The position numbers and the translations under genes are program-made. A stretch of DNA of 64,000 nt from Pedobacter polysacchareus (GTDB lineage: Bacteria > Bacteroidota > Bacteroidia > Sphingobacteriales > Sphingobacteriaceae), in the NCBI RefSeq assembly GCF_019802255.1, contig NZ_JAHYSS010000004.1, positions 386,621-450,620 of the forward strand, written 5' to 3'. Within the stretch, counting starts at the first letter, position 1, and each line of letters begins with the position of its first letter. Positions 36,433-45,856 of the stretch are shown here, in pieces. The notes under the pieces were generated by a model, which saw only the letters and a program-made list of their open reading frames with translations, made no database searches and was not told the DNA's origin.

Positions 36433-37395
36433 ATGGAACAGATAAAAACATCATTTGATTTCGAAAAACCTTTAGTTGAATTAGCTCAGCAGATTGAAAA
36501 GGTTAAACAGGTTGCCGATAAAACGAAAGTAGATATGTCTGCTACCTTGACTGAACTGGAAGAGAAGTTAGCTGATACTCAGCAGACGCTTTACACCCAT
36601 CTCACAGGATGGCAGAAAGTTCAGATGTCCCGTCATCCGGAAAGGCCGCAAACCTTGGATTACATCAGTATGATCTGTGATGATTTCATCGAGATGCATG
36701 GCGACAGAACTGTAAAAGACGATAAAGCCATTATTGGTGGTTTCGCTACAATTGCTGGTCAAACGGTAATGGTGATCGGACATCAGAAAGGTAAAAACAC
36801 GAAAGAGCGTCAATATCGTAATTTCGGTATGGCGAATCCTGAAGGTTATAGAAAAGCATTGCGCTTAATGCGTCTTGCGGAAAAATTCAATAAGCCAGTG
36901 ATTTCTTTTATTGATACGATGGGTGCTTATCCCGGATTGGAAGCAGAAGAACGTGGACAAGGGGAGGCGATTGCGCGTAACCTGTTAGAAATGTCTGTTC
37001 TAAAAGTACCTATCCTTTGTTTCGTGATTGGTGAAGGTGCATCAGGTGGTGCATTGGGTATCGGTATCGGCGATCGTGTATACATGTTAGAGCATACCTG
37101 GTATTCTGTAATTTCTCCTGAATCCTGCTCTTCTATTTTATGGCGCAGTTGGGACTTCAAAGAAAGAGCAGCAGAATGTCTTAAACTAACTTCTGATGAC
37201 ATGTACAAAAATCAACTGATTGATGGCATCATTAATGAACCGCTGGGAGGTGCACACCAGAATCCTGAGCTAATGGGCGCAACGATCAAAGAACAGATCA
37301 TCAGCGACCTTAAAGAGATTAAGAAACTAAAAACGGAAGCCATGATCACCAAGAGAATTGATAAATTCTGTGCAATGGGTGTGGTAAACGAATAA
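36433..37395 (+). CDS. accA: Acetyl-CoA carboxylase carboxyltransferase subunit alpha
   Basis: 320 aa, the usual length. N-terminal helical linker, then the crotonase-like carboxyltransferase domain with [44 protein letters not shown] and [15 protein letters not shown] (oxyanion hole). It forms the alpha2beta2 carboxyltransferase that makes malonyl-CoA for fatty acid synthesis; accD is not in this window. A -7-like TATTTTTA lies 10 bp before the start codon. A near-perfect 44-bp palindrome terminates it. Confidence 0.96.
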   Translation: MEQIKTSFDFEKPLVELAQQIEKVKQVADKTKVDMSATLTELEEKLADTQQTLYTHLTGWQKVQMSRHPERPQTLDYISMICDDFIEMHGDRTVKDDKAIIGGFATIAGQTVMVIGHQKGKNTKERQYRNFGMANPEGYRKALRLMRLAEKFNKPVISFIDTMGAYPGLEAEERGQGEAIARNLLEMSVLKVPILCFVIGEGASGGALGIGIGDRVYMLEHTWYSVISPESCSSILWRSWDFKERAAECLKLTSDDMYKNQLIDGIINEPLGGAHQNPELMGATIKEQIISDLKEIKKLKTEAMITKRIDKFCAMGVVNE

Positions 37396-37410
37396 TAAAA
37401 TAACCAACAT

Positions 37411-37454
37411 AAAAGAAAAGGGCTGCAATTTATAAATTGTAGCCCTTTTCTTTT
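37411..37454 (+). terminator. Long-stem terminator after accA
   Basis: Near-perfect 44-bp palindrome; 22-nt arms begin AAAAGAAAAGGGCTGCAATT and differ by one G-U pair. T-rich on the far side. Confidence 0.85.
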
Positions 37455-37485
37455 ACGATCAGATCCTGGAATAAACTTTGGTCAT

Positions 37486-37524
37486 AAAAAAAGGAGCATC
37501 CGTAAAACGAATGCTCCTTTTTTT
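37486..37524. terminator. Bidirectional terminator before the DUF2723 gene end
   Basis: Perfect 14-bp stem, AAAAAAAGGAGCAT and ATGCTCCTTTTTTT, with an 11-nt loop; T-runs on both strands. Serves the reverse-strand DUF2723 gene and backs up accA. Confidence 0.85.
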
Positions 37525-37536
37525 TACCGGAACTGA

Positions 37537-40500
37537 TTATTGCGCCGGGAAGAAAGGGGAGAACCTTGCTTCTAATAGGTTAAACTTATCAGCGAGTTCT
37601 TTGCTCAGTTTATCTTGCTTGTTTTCGGCAGTCGTTCTGGTCATAGAGTTCAGGAAGGATAGGCCTAACTGTACATTTTGTCCGCCTATAAACCTTTTCT
37701 TGCTTTCAGAAACATCAGCCAGGTAAGTCAGCTCTTTCATAATATAGTCTGCTGATTTCTCAATCAATGCATTTGCTCTTTTGCTATCCCCTAATTGGTA
37801 TAGGTTTTCTGCCATAAAGTAAGCACCCATCATAGAACGCATGCCGTAGAATTTCTCTGGCATCACTTCAAAATAACGGTTCACTACTTTCTGTGCATCT
37901 TCTTTTTTACCTTCTTTCAATAATCCGCTGATGGTATTGTTGAATACATTGGTAAAGATGGAAATGTCATCAGAAGATTGTGGATCCAGGTATTTAGCGT
38001 TCTTCACATTACCCCATACAAATTTGTTCATCACATTATTGTATAATACAGGTGTATTGATCAGTTCGTTTCTGGAAGCTGCGGTATCTACTTTTAAAGG
38101 CATTAAATGTAAAGCCAGACCTTCATTGTAAAGGTATTTGTCTAAACCATTGTATTGCTCTGAAGGTACTGTGCTTGCGAAATAGATCGGTCTTTTCCAG
38201 TTGTTATGCACGAGAATGTCAAACATGGCTAAAGTTCCTTTAGTCACGTAGTTTTTGTTGAACGTCCATTCTATAGCAGGAACAATTTTGGCAGAATCAG
38301 CAGGGCTAACCACACCGTTTTTAAGCACTGCTGCTTTATCTACTGTGATCTTGAAGTTCTTGGTAGGGATGAAGTTTACTTTTCTACCATCATTTAATGG
38401 CAGTTTATCTTCGCTGTTTTCAGAAAGCAATAGTTCTAAAATGTTCTTCAGCTCAATATTTCCTGCAATATCCGCATTTTGGTAATACATTACGTCTCTA
38501 ACGCCCTGAACATACTGTGACTCGTTCATCGAGATCGGCAGTGGCTCAGATTCGTTCATTTTACGTTTCATACCATTAATGTACCAATCGGTATCAAACA
38601 AACTCAGGTTGACTAACCTAATGTCAGGTCTGATGTTTTCCACCTCTTGTGCATACCATAATGGATACGTATCGTTATCACCATAGGTGAACAGGATCGC
38701 ATTTGGTGCGCAGGACTGCAGGTAATCCACGGCAATATCATGTGCTACCATTTTAGTAGAACGGTCATGATCATCCCATCCCTGAGCAGCCATAATCACT
38801 GGTGCGGCAAATAGACCGATGACTGTCGCTAAAATACCGCCGGTGGCAGGTGTTAATTTTTTGAACAACCATTCACGCAGTGCGAGGACACCAAATCCGA
38901 TCCAGATGGCAAAGGCATAGAATGACCCCACATAAGCGTAATCACGTTCCCTTGGTTCCATTGGTTTCTGATTCAGGTATAAAACAATTGCCATACCGGT
39001 AAAGAAGAACAATAAGGCTACAATTCCTGCATCTTTCTGATTTCTTTTGAAATGCCAGATGGCACCCAATAAGCCCAGGATTAGGGGAAGGAAGAAGAAA
39101 CGGTTGTAAGCATTACTTTCTGTAATAGAAGGAGGGAGGTTTTTCTGACTTCCCAGGTGAAGTGCATCAATTGGCTTAATACCGCTCAACCACTGACCTT
39201 CGTATAAACTACCTTGTCCCTGGTCGTCGTTTTGTCTGCCGACAAAGTTCCACAAGAAATACCTCATGTACATTTGTCCGGTTTGGTACGAGAGCAGGAA
39301 TCCGATGTTATCAATTAAGCTAGGGAAGTGATCATCACTAAAGCCCATCATGTCTTTATAATACGCCACGTGGCCAGCATCATCACTGTACATACGTGGG
39401 AAAGGCGTAATTCTATCGTATTCATAGTCGGACTTTTTACCGGCTACTTCATATTTCTCTGCACCTTTTCTATATAGTGTCTTTCCTTCTACAGAATTTA
39501 TGGCCTGTGAGTTATAGTTAGGACCGAATAATAGAGGTCTGTCGCCATATTGCTCCCTGTTCAGGTAACCTAAGAAAGAGAATACATTGTCTGGAGCACT
39601 GTTGTTTAAGTTAGGATTTGCTTTTGCACGGATGATGATCATCGAGAATGAGCTGTATCCAAAAAGGATCAGTACTACTGAAAGTAAAGAAAGGTTCAGG
39701 ATTTTTTTCTCATGTTTAATAGAGTACCTGATGCCCCATACGAAACCGCCAATCAATAGGATGGCAAAAACCATTACGCCGGTGCCGAAGCCCATTCCTA
39801 AAGTATTCACAAAGAATAAATCGAAGTAAGCACCAAATGAGACTACGTATTGAATGATACCATACTGAACTACGGCAAGAATCAGAATCCCTACAATACC
39901 TGCTTTGATGGTACCGGCAGTAGTTGGGTTTTTAACTTTCTTGAAGTAATAAACAAAGGCAATTGCTGGAATGGTCAATAAGTTCAATAAGTGAATCCCG
40001 ATGGATAGGCCCATGATATAAGCGATAAACAACAACCAGCGATCTGCACGCGGCTCATCGGCAACAGCTTCCCATTTCAAAATCCCCCAGAATACGATGG
40101 CGGTAAATAGAGAAGAAAGCGCATATACTTCCGATTCTACTGCTGAAAACCAGAAACTGTCTGAGAAGGTATAAGCTAAAGCACCTACCACACCTGCACC
40201 CATAATGGTGATGAGGTTGGCTTGACTTACTGCTTCTTTTTCTTTAATCAGCGCTTTTTTCGCCAATGCGGTGATGGTCCAGAATAGGAATAAGATGGTG
40301 GCACCACTGGCAATAGCGGAACCTACGTTCATAAAGTAAGCGATTTTAGTCAGGTCACCAAAAGCAAAAAGTGAGAAGAACCGCTGTATCATTAAGAATA
40401 ATGGCGCTCCCGGTTGGTGAACTACCTGCATTTTTAAGGCTGAGGCGATAAACTCACCGCAATCCCAAAAGCTGACAGAGGGTTCTAATGTTAGAATGTA

Positions 40501-40563
40501 CGTTACAGTAGCAATCAGAAAACAAAGCCAGCCGGTAAGGTTGTTGATTTTTGAATAATTCAT
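37537..40563 (-). CDS. DUF2723 (GT117-type) large membrane protein
   Basis: 1008 aa. About twelve TM helices in the first 560 residues, starting right at the N-terminus (LTGWLCFLIATVTYILTLEPSVSFWDCGEFIASA; the first loop has the conserved WDCGEF acidic motif). The rest is a soluble C-terminal part with TPR-like helices at its end. The N-terminal half resembles the PMT/ArnT glycosyltransferase-C fold, where loop-1 Asp/Glu is catalytic, so it may mannosylate or glycosylate exported proteins from a lipid-linked sugar. Function in Bacteroidota is not established. Monocistronic. Confidence 0.82.
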   Translation of the reverse strand: MNYSKINNLTGWLCFLIATVTYILTLEPSVSFWDCGEFIASALKMQVVHQPGAPLFLMIQRFFSLFAFGDLTKIAYFMNVGSAIASGATILFLFWTITALAKKALIKEKEAVSQANLITIMGAGVVGALAYTFSDSFWFSAVESEVYALSSLFTAIVFWGILKWEAVADEPRADRWLLFIAYIMGLSIGIHLLNLLTIPAIAFVYYFKKVKNPTTAGTIKAGIVGILILAVVQYGIIQYVVSFGAYFDLFFVNTLGMGFGTGVMVFAILLIGGFVWGIRYSIKHEKKILNLSLLSVVLILFGYSSFSMIIIRAKANPNLNNSAPDNVFSFLGYLNREQYGDRPLLFGPNYNSQAINSVEGKTLYRKGAEKYEVAGKKSDYEYDRITPFPRMYSDDAGHVAYYKDMMGFSDDHFPSLIDNIGFLLSYQTGQMYMRYFLWNFVGRQNDDQGQGSLYEGQWLSGIKPIDALHLGSQKNLPPSITESNAYNRFFFLPLILGLLGAIWHFKRNQKDAGIVALLFFFTGMAIVLYLNQKPMEPRERDYAYVGSFYAFAIWIGFGVLALREWLFKKLTPATGGILATVIGLFAAPVIMAAQGWDDHDRSTKMVAHDIAVDYLQSCAPNAILFTYGDNDTYPLWYAQEVENIRPDIRLVNLSLFDTDWYINGMKRKMNESEPLPISMNESQYVQGVRDVMYYQNADIAGNIELKNILELLLSENSEDKLPLNDGRKVNFIPTKNFKITVDKAAVLKNGVVSPADSAKIVPAIEWTFNKNYVTKGTLAMFDILVHNNWKRPIYFASTVPSEQYNGLDKYLYNEGLALHLMPLKVDTAASRNELINTPVLYNNVMNKFVWGNVKNAKYLDPQSSDDISIFTNVFNNTISGLLKEGKKEDAQKVVNRYFEVMPEKFYGMRSMMGAYFMAENLYQLGDSKRANALIEKSADYIMKELTYLADVSESKKRFIGGQNVQLGLSFLNSMTRTTAENKQDKLSKELADKFNLLEARFSPFFPAQ

Positions 40564-40955
40564 TTTTTAAGTAAAATAGTTATTGATTCGCGCTAATAAA
40601 ATGCAGCCGAAAATAAAGAATAAGATTGATAAACTCATAAAGTAAGGGGGAGTTTAACATATTTAACCCTCAATATTCAGGTATCTTTTCTGTGGTTTGA
40701 ATTCAGCAGGAGGATATCCTGTGTTTTTCGATTCTTTAGAATCCTTAAATTTTGCTTCTGTTTAAATGATTTTTAAATATTTTAATCTTGCCTGAGGCCT
40801 AAATGCAGGTGCTTTTTCAGTTTAAAAGGAAAAGCCTAAATTTTTATTAAAAAAAAGTGATTTTTTTTACGCGAAGCAACTTCCTCATTTTAAATAGTTT
40901 ATTTCCTTTCCGAATTGTTAACGCAATATTTTTTAAACTTTTTTTGCGGCAGGAT
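40564..40955. other. AT-rich intergenic segment
   Basis: About 390 bp upstream of DUF2723 (reverse) and the tRNA-Gln promoter (forward). Long T and A runs; no gene, repeat or structured element that I can support. Confidence 0.5.
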
Positions 40956-40985
40956 TTGCAGATATCAAAAATGTGCGTACATTTG
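40956..40985 (+). promoter_or_regulatory. Promoter of tRNA-Gln
   Basis: TTG at 40956-40958, 19-bp spacer, TACATTTG at 40978-40985, a full match to the consensus. The mature tRNA begins about 50 nt downstream. Confidence 0.65.
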
Positions 40986-41036
40986 CATCAGATTTCAGAG
41001 CAACAATTATCCGCTTCGAAATTAAAATTGAAAGAT

Positions 41037-41107
41037 TGCCCGATAGTATAAAGGTAGTACAACGGTTTTTGGTACCGTTTGTCTAGGTTCGAATCCTGGT
41101 CGGGCAA
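41037..41107 (+). tRNA. tRNA-Gln(TTG)
   Basis: 71 nt. The acceptor stem TGCCCGA / TCGGGCA pairs over seven base pairs, with discriminator A at 41107 and no encoded CCA. The anticodon stem ACGGT/ACCGT encloses the seven-base loop TTTTGGT, anticodon TTG, reading CAA. The T-arm loop is GGTTCGAATCC. It has its own promoter and an intrinsic terminator, so it is a single-gene unit. Confidence 0.93.
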
Positions 41108-41117
41108 CAAAACATAT

Positions 41118-41153
41118 TCGGATTGTGGTTTATTTCACAATCCGATTTTTTTT
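41118..41153 (+). terminator. Terminator of tRNA-Gln
   Basis: Perfect 10-bp stem TCGGATTGTG / CACAATCCGA, 8-nt loop, then eight T. It lies between the tRNA and the prs start. Confidence 0.85.
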
Positions 41154-41178
41154 AACCAGCATTGATACACCTCTAATC

Positions 41179-42120
41179 ATGCCATTGCAGTTTAATCCAG
41201 TTAAACTTTTTGCCGGAACAGGTACAAAAGAATTAGCAATCAAAATTGCCGAGAGCTACGGCAAACCTTTAGGTGACGTCACCTTGAACAGGTTTAGCGA
41301 CGGCGAATTTCAACCTTCTTACGATGAAACAGTACGCGGTTGCGATGTCTTCATCATCAATTCTACTTACCAGCCAAATGATAACTTAATGGAGTTGCTG
41401 TTAATGATTGATGCCGCTAAGCGTGCATCTGCTCATTACATCACTGCGGTAGTTCCTTATTATGGTTTGGCGAGACAGGATAGAAAAGATAAGCCACGTG
41501 TTGCGATTGGTGCCAAATTGGTAGCGAACTTGTTAAAATCAGCAGGTATCCATAGAATCATGACGATGGACCTTCATGCTGCTCAGATCCAAGGTTTCTT
41601 TGATATTCCTGTAGACCACTTAGATGGTTCAGTAATTTTCGTGCCTTATATCAAAAGCTTAGGCCTGGAGAATCTAACGATTGCTTCACCGGATATGGGT
41701 GGTTCTTATAGAGCGCGTACTTTTGCAAAGTTCTTCAATGCAGAGGTAGTGATCTGTGATAAGAGACGTAAACGTGCCAATGAAATTGAGTCAATGTCGA
41801 TTATTGGTGATGTAGTTGGTTTAGATGTGGTTTTAATTGACGATATTTGCGACACCGCAGGTACTTTGTCCAAAGCAGCAGCGCTGATCATGGAAAAAGG
41901 AGCGAAAAGTGTGCGTGCAGTTTGTACACACCCGGTGTTATCAGGTAAGGCTTATGAAACGGTTGAAAACTCAATGTTAGCAGAGTTGATCGTGACAGAT
42001 ACCATTCCTTTGAAGCGTCAGAGTGACAAAATCAGGGTATTGAGTACTGCTGAGTTATTTGCAAAAGCAATTGCCAATGTAAATGAGCACGGTTCTATCA
42101 GTGACCTGTTTAGAGTTTAA
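41179..42120 (+). CDS. prs: Ribose-phosphate pyrophosphokinase
   Basis: 313 aa from the ATG at 41179 (MPLQFNPVKLFAGTG); earlier in-frame codons lie in the tRNA terminator. Makes PRPP from ribose 5-phosphate and ATP. FSDGEFQPSYDETVRG near the N-terminus, the ATP flexible-loop segment PYYGLARQDRKDKPR, and the PRPP-binding VVLIDDICDTAGTLSKAA are all present. Length matches the class I enzyme. Followed 23 bp later by rplY, a common Bacteroidota pairing. Confidence 0.96.
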   Translation: MPLQFNPVKLFAGTGTKELAIKIAESYGKPLGDVTLNRFSDGEFQPSYDETVRGCDVFIINSTYQPNDNLMELLLMIDAAKRASAHYITAVVPYYGLARQDRKDKPRVAIGAKLVANLLKSAGIHRIMTMDLHAAQIQGFFDIPVDHLDGSVIFVPYIKSLGLENLTIASPDMGGSYRARTFAKFFNAEVVICDKRRKRANEIESMSIIGDVVGLDVVLIDDICDTAGTLSKAAALIMEKGAKSVRAVCTHPVLSGKAYETVENSMLAELIVTDTIPLKRQSDKIRVLSTAELFAKAIANVNEHGSISDLFRV

Positions 42121-42143
42121 TATTAATAATAAATATATATATA

Positions 42144-42722
42144 ATGAAAACAATCGCAATTAGCGGTTCTCCAAGAGAGAACGTAGGGAAACGCGATGCT
42201 AAAGAGCTTCGCTATGAAGGTAAAGTTCCTGCAGTATTGTATGGTGGTACAGAGCAAAAACACTTTGCTGTAATTACAACCGAATTAAAGGATGCTATTT
42301 ACACTCCAGAAGCAAACTTCGTTGAAATTGACATTAATGGTACTAAAACTAAAGCTATCATTAAAGAATTACAATTTCACCCATTAACTGACCTATTGTT
42401 ACACGTAGATTTTCTTCAGTTATTTGATGACAAAGAAATCTTAATGGAAATCCCAGTTAAATTAACCGGTACTTCTCCAGGTGTTAAAATGGGTGGTAAA
42501 TTAGTTCAGAAATTACGTAAACTTCGTGTTAAAGCATTACCTAAGGATATGCCTCAAACAGTTGAAGTGAGCATTGCAAAATTAGAAGTTGGTAACTTGT
42601 TCCGTGTACGTGATATCGCGAAAGCTGATTACACGATCACTAACACTCCAGAAGATACTATCGTGTCTGTTGGTATGTCAAGAGCTTTAAAACAAGCTGA
42701 GAACGAAGCTAACAAGAAATAA
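42144..42722 (+). CDS. rplY: 50S ribosomal protein L25/general stress protein Ctc
   Basis: 192 aa, the long Ctc-type form: an N-terminal 5S-rRNA-binding L25 domain (about residues 1-92, with KRDAKELRYEGKVPAVLYGG) and a C-terminal TL5 domain (about 95-180, EIPVKLTGTSPGVKMGGKL). The position after prs and before pth is the conserved prs-rplY-pth order. A terminator follows. Confidence 0.94.
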   Translation: MKTIAISGSPRENVGKRDAKELRYEGKVPAVLYGGTEQKHFAVITTELKDAIYTPEANFVEIDINGTKTKAIIKELQFHPLTDLLLHVDFLQLFDDKEILMEIPVKLTGTSPGVKMGGKLVQKLRKLRVKALPKDMPQTVEVSIAKLEVGNLFRVRDIAKADYTITNTPEDTIVSVGMSRALKQAENEANKK

Positions 42723-42746
42723 TTTCTTTTTAGTCCAATCTAGAAA

Positions 42747-42777
42747 AGCAGTATCGGCAACGGTACTGCTTTTTTTT
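42747..42777 (+). terminator. Terminator after rplY
   Basis: AGCAGTA / TACTGCT stem with a CGGCAACGG-type loop, followed by seven T. Confidence 0.8.
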
Positions 42778-42818
42778 ATGGAATAAAATGATTCAATGGC
42801 TGTTCTCAGCTAAACTAT

Positions 42819-42826
42819 TATATTTG
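42819..42826 (+). promoter_or_regulatory. -7 element directly before pth
   Basis: TATATTTG, a full TAnnTTTG match ending 6 nt before the pth ATG at 42833, implying a leaderless or near-leaderless transcript. Confidence 0.6.
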
Positions 42827-42832
42827 CAGCAG

Positions 42833-43393
42833 ATGAAATACTTAATTGTTGGTTTAGGGAATATAGGTCCTGAATATGCGCATACCCGTCATAATATTGG
42901 TTTTGATATCGCTGATGAGCTGGTAAAGGAACTTGATGGCTCTTTTTCTAATGTTCGTCTGGCCTATTATGCCGAGGTTTCTTTTAAAGGGAGAAAACTG
43001 CACGTCATCAAACCCACTACGTATATGAACCTGAGTGGAAAAGCAGTGAGTTACTATATGAGGGAATTGAGAATCCCATTGGAAAATGTATTGGTGATCG
43101 TGGATGATCTTGCTTTGCCATTAGGTAAACTCAGGTTGAAAATGCAGGGCAGCAGTGCAGGCCATAACGGCTTGAAGAGTATTGAAGAACTTTGCGGCGG
43201 ACAGGCTTACCCGAGACTACGGTTCGGCATCAGCGACAATTTCTCTAAAGGCAGGCAGGCGGACTATGTACTAGGCCATTTTGATAAGGACGAACAACTG
43301 GAACTTCCAGCACTGATTGGTAAAAGCGTGGACCTGATCAAAAGTTTTGTGACCATTGGTCCAGCTTTAACAATGACTGCCTTTAACAAATAG
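42833..43393 (+). CDS. pth: Peptidyl-tRNA hydrolase
   Basis: 186 aa from the ATG at 42833, which gives the canonical KYLIVGLGNIGPEYAHTRHN start; a longer frame from 42788 would include the promoter. Catalytic His is in TRHNIGFD; PTTYMNLSGKAV and the GSSAGHNGLKSIEE motif match the family. Releases peptidyl-tRNAs that drop off ribosomes. Its stop is 1 bp from the stop of the reverse-strand kinase, so no intergenic terminator can fit there. Confidence 0.95.
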   Translation: MKYLIVGLGNIGPEYAHTRHNIGFDIADELVKELDGSFSNVRLAYYAEVSFKGRKLHVIKPTTYMNLSGKAVSYYMRELRIPLENVLVIVDDLALPLGKLRLKMQGSSAGHNGLKSIEELCGGQAYPRLRFGISDNFSKGRQADYVLGHFDKDEQLELPALIGKSVDLIKSFVTIGPALTMTAFNK

Positions 43394-43394
43394 T

Positions 43395-44987
43395 TCAGGC
43401 CTCTTGAACTGCGTATTTCATGATTTTCTGGTGCAGTACATCCAGTTCAAACGGTTTGCTGACCACATCATTTGCACCGGCATCAATAGCAGTCTGCTTG
43501 TCAGTTTCCAATACTGCTGCAGAGAAGGTGATGATCGGAATCGTTTCTTTGCCGGGTACAAATCCTTCACGGATCAGTTTTATGGCATCCAATCCATTCA
43601 TCACTGGCATGAATGTATCCATCAAAATCAGGTCGTAATCGGATTCTTTTAATTTGTCCAGCGCCTCTTTTCCGTTCTCTACCACGTCTGGAAAGATCTG
43701 CCAGTCTTTCAATATTTTTATGATCAGGAACTTATTGATCGGGTTATCTTCTGCCACGAGGACTCTTAATCCTGGAAAATGATTTAAAGTAGTTTTCCCG
43801 ACTGATTTAATCACCACCGTTTCTTTTACGGTTTCATACCAGTTGCTAAAAGCGAAAGTACTGCCAACTCCTTCTTCACTGGAAACTTCCAGGGTACCGC
43901 CTTTTAATTTTGCCAGGTTTTTCACAATGGATAAGCCTAATCCCGTGCCACCAAATTTTACGGTTGTTTGCTCATCGGCCTGTTCAAAGGTTTCAAAGAT
44001 CTTATCGATGTTATTTTTGGCAATACCGATACCGGTATCTTTCACAGAAAACTTAATCAGTAAGTTGTTTCCTTTTCTATCAATGATCTCTGTTTTTAAA
44101 TGTACACCTCCCTGAATAGTGAATTTAATCGCATTTCCAATCAGGTTCATCAGGATCTGGTTCAGGCGCAGGGAATCTGCCAAAATAAATGTAGGCAGAT
44201 CCGGGTCTAATTCAATCGTCAGGTCCAGTTCTTTCTCCATGGCACGAATGCGCAGCAGGTTCACTACGGCATGGCAGATCTTTGCAATATCTGTCTCGGA
44301 ACGGTTGATTTTGAATTTACCGGATTCAATTTTCGACAAGTCGAGAATGTCATTGATCACCCCTAAAAGAGAGTCTGAGGAGATTCCCAGCAGGTTGACC
44401 ATTTCTTTTTGTTCAGGAGTCAGGTTTGTTTTTCCCAGCAAGTTGGCCAGTCCGATGATCCCATTAATTGGGGTACGGATTTCATGGCTCATATTGGCCA
44501 GGAAGTTCTCTTTGATGCGCTTGCCCTGTTCCGCCTGTTCTTTCGCTTTGATCAATTCTTTCTGGTATTCCAGCAGCTCTTTATTTTTTCTCTTGATCTC
44601 CCTTTCTGTCCGAACCAGGTGGATAAAAGAATCCACTTTTGCAGAAGTGACATAAGGATCCAGTGGTTTATACAAATAATCTACCGCACCGGTATTCAAT
44701 CCTTTGACCGCATATTTGGTTTCCTTCGATATAGCAGTTACAAATATGATCAGGATTTCCTTGGTTCGAGGATTACTTTTTAAGATTTCTACCAGTTCAA
44801 AGCCATCCATTTCCGGCATTTGAACATCTACCATTGCAATCGCAATATCCATTTCCCAGGATATTCTCAATGCCTCATTTGGGTTAGTGGTGGTAATGAT
44901 ATTGATGTCTTTCCGCTGCAGCAATGCCTCCAGTGCAATGATGTTCTCCGGTCGGTCATCAACAATGAGTATATTAATCTTTTCCAT
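43395..44987 (-). CDS. Hybrid histidine kinase: receiver-HisKA-HATPase-receiver
   Basis: 530 aa, soluble. REC1 about residues 4-120 ([17 protein letters not shown], phospho-Asp in [11 protein letters not shown]); a coiled coil about 130-160; HisKA with [20 protein letters not shown]; HATPase with the N box ([10 protein letters not shown]) and G boxes ([20 protein letters not shown]); REC2 about 408-525 ([25 protein letters not shown]). Last gene of a reverse-strand signalling operon behind CheR and the large hybrid kinase. It has no membrane segment, so it is probably a downstream relay for the upstream sensor. Confidence 0.92.
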   Translation of the reverse strand: MEKINILIVDDRPENIIALEALLQRKDINIITTTNPNEALRISWEMDIAIAMVDVQMPEMDGFELVEILKSNPRTKEILIIFVTAISKETKYAVKGLNTGAVDYLYKPLDPYVTSAKVDSFIHLVRTEREIKRKNKELLEYQKELIKAKEQAEQGKRIKENFLANMSHEIRTPINGIIGLANLLGKTNLTPEQKEMVNLLGISSDSLLGVINDILDLSKIESGKFKINRSETDIAKICHAVVNLLRIRAMEKELDLTIELDPDLPTFILADSLRLNQILMNLIGNAIKFTIQGGVHLKTEIIDRKGNNLLIKFSVKDTGIGIAKNNIDKIFETFEQADEQTTVKFGGTGLGLSIVKNLAKLKGGTLEVSSEEGVGSTFAFSNWYETVKETVVIKSVGKTTLNHFPGLRVLVAEDNPINKFLIIKILKDWQIFPDVVENGKEALDKLKESDYDLILMDTFMPVMNGLDAIKLIREGFVPGKETIPIITFSAAVLETDKQTAIDAGANDVVSKPFELDVLHQKIMKYAVQEA

Positions 44988-45030
44988 ATTAGGTCTTTCT
45001 GCAGGGGGTGATTATAGATGATAAAGACCC

Positions 45031-45855
45031 TTAAGCTATTTTTTGATAAATGTTGTTTTTCTTATCGATGATTTTGAAGCGGCCGGTTTCGGTGCTCCTC
45101 AGTGTTTCTTTGGCCCCGAGACATAGGAAGCCGAAATTCGCCAGACTGTTGTAAAATAATTCAATTACTTTTTTCTGCAAATCTGTATTGAAATAAATCA
45201 GGACATTTCGGCAGGAGATCAGCTGAAATTCGTTAAACACGCCGTCTGAAGCCAGGTTATGTGCAGAAAACAGTAAGTTCTTTTTTAAAGAATGGTTGAT
45301 GGATGCCGCTTCATATCTGGCCGTGTAATAATCAGAAAGGGTATGGATTGCTCCGGTCTTCTGGTAGTTTTCCGAAAACTGCTTCATCTTCTGTAAATCA
45401 TAGATGCCGTCTTTGGCGAAATCAAGTACATCATTATTGATGTCCGTTCCATAAAAGAAACTCCGGTCGTACAGCTCCTCATCCGAAAAAAGGATGGCAT
45501 AAGAATAGACTTCTTCGCCAGTAGAGCAGCCCGCATTCCATACTTTTATACGCTGATAGGAGCGCAGATAAGGAATAATGTTTTCCTTAACGGAACGGTA
45601 AAATGAAGGATCTCTAAACATTTCAGTGACGTTAACCGTAATTTCAATGAGGAAAGACTCAAAATAATCATGGTCGTTGGTCAATAAAGTACGTAAGTCA
45701 AAAAGACTTAGCTTTTGCAACTGCATGATTCTGGTAACCCTTCTTTTCAGAGAGGCCGGGGAATAATCGCCGAAATCAAACCCATGTATGTTTTTTATAA
45801 AATCAATTAGTTCTGCCAACTGATCGTAACTGATATATTCTTCTTCTTTATTCAT
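45031..45855 (-). CDS. cheR: CheR-type protein glutamate methyltransferase
   Basis: 274 aa. The N-terminal all-helical CheR domain (about residues 8-65) is followed by the SAM-dependent fold with VWNAGCSTGEEVYSYAILF (SAM-binding loop) and FQLISCRNVLIYFN (active-site region). CheR methylates chemoreceptor glutamates, but no chemoreceptor or CheB is encoded nearby. It sits between two hybrid kinases in one operon (1 bp after the first, 43 bp before the second), so its target may be the coiled-coil region of the upstream kinase. That is inference. Confidence 0.9.
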   Translation of the reverse strand: MNKEEEYISYDQLAELIDFIKNIHGFDFGDYSPASLKRRVTRIMQLQKLSLFDLRTLLTNDHDYFESFLIEITVNVTEMFRDPSFYRSVKENIIPYLRSYQRIKVWNAGCSTGEEVYSYAILFSDEELYDRSFFYGTDINNDVLDFAKDGIYDLQKMKQFSENYQKTGAIHTLSDYYTARYEAASINHSLKKNLLFSAHNLASDGVFNEFQLISCRNVLIYFNTDLQKKVIELFYNSLANFGFLCLGAKETLRSTETGRFKIIDKKNNIYQKIA

Positions 45856-45856
45856 A

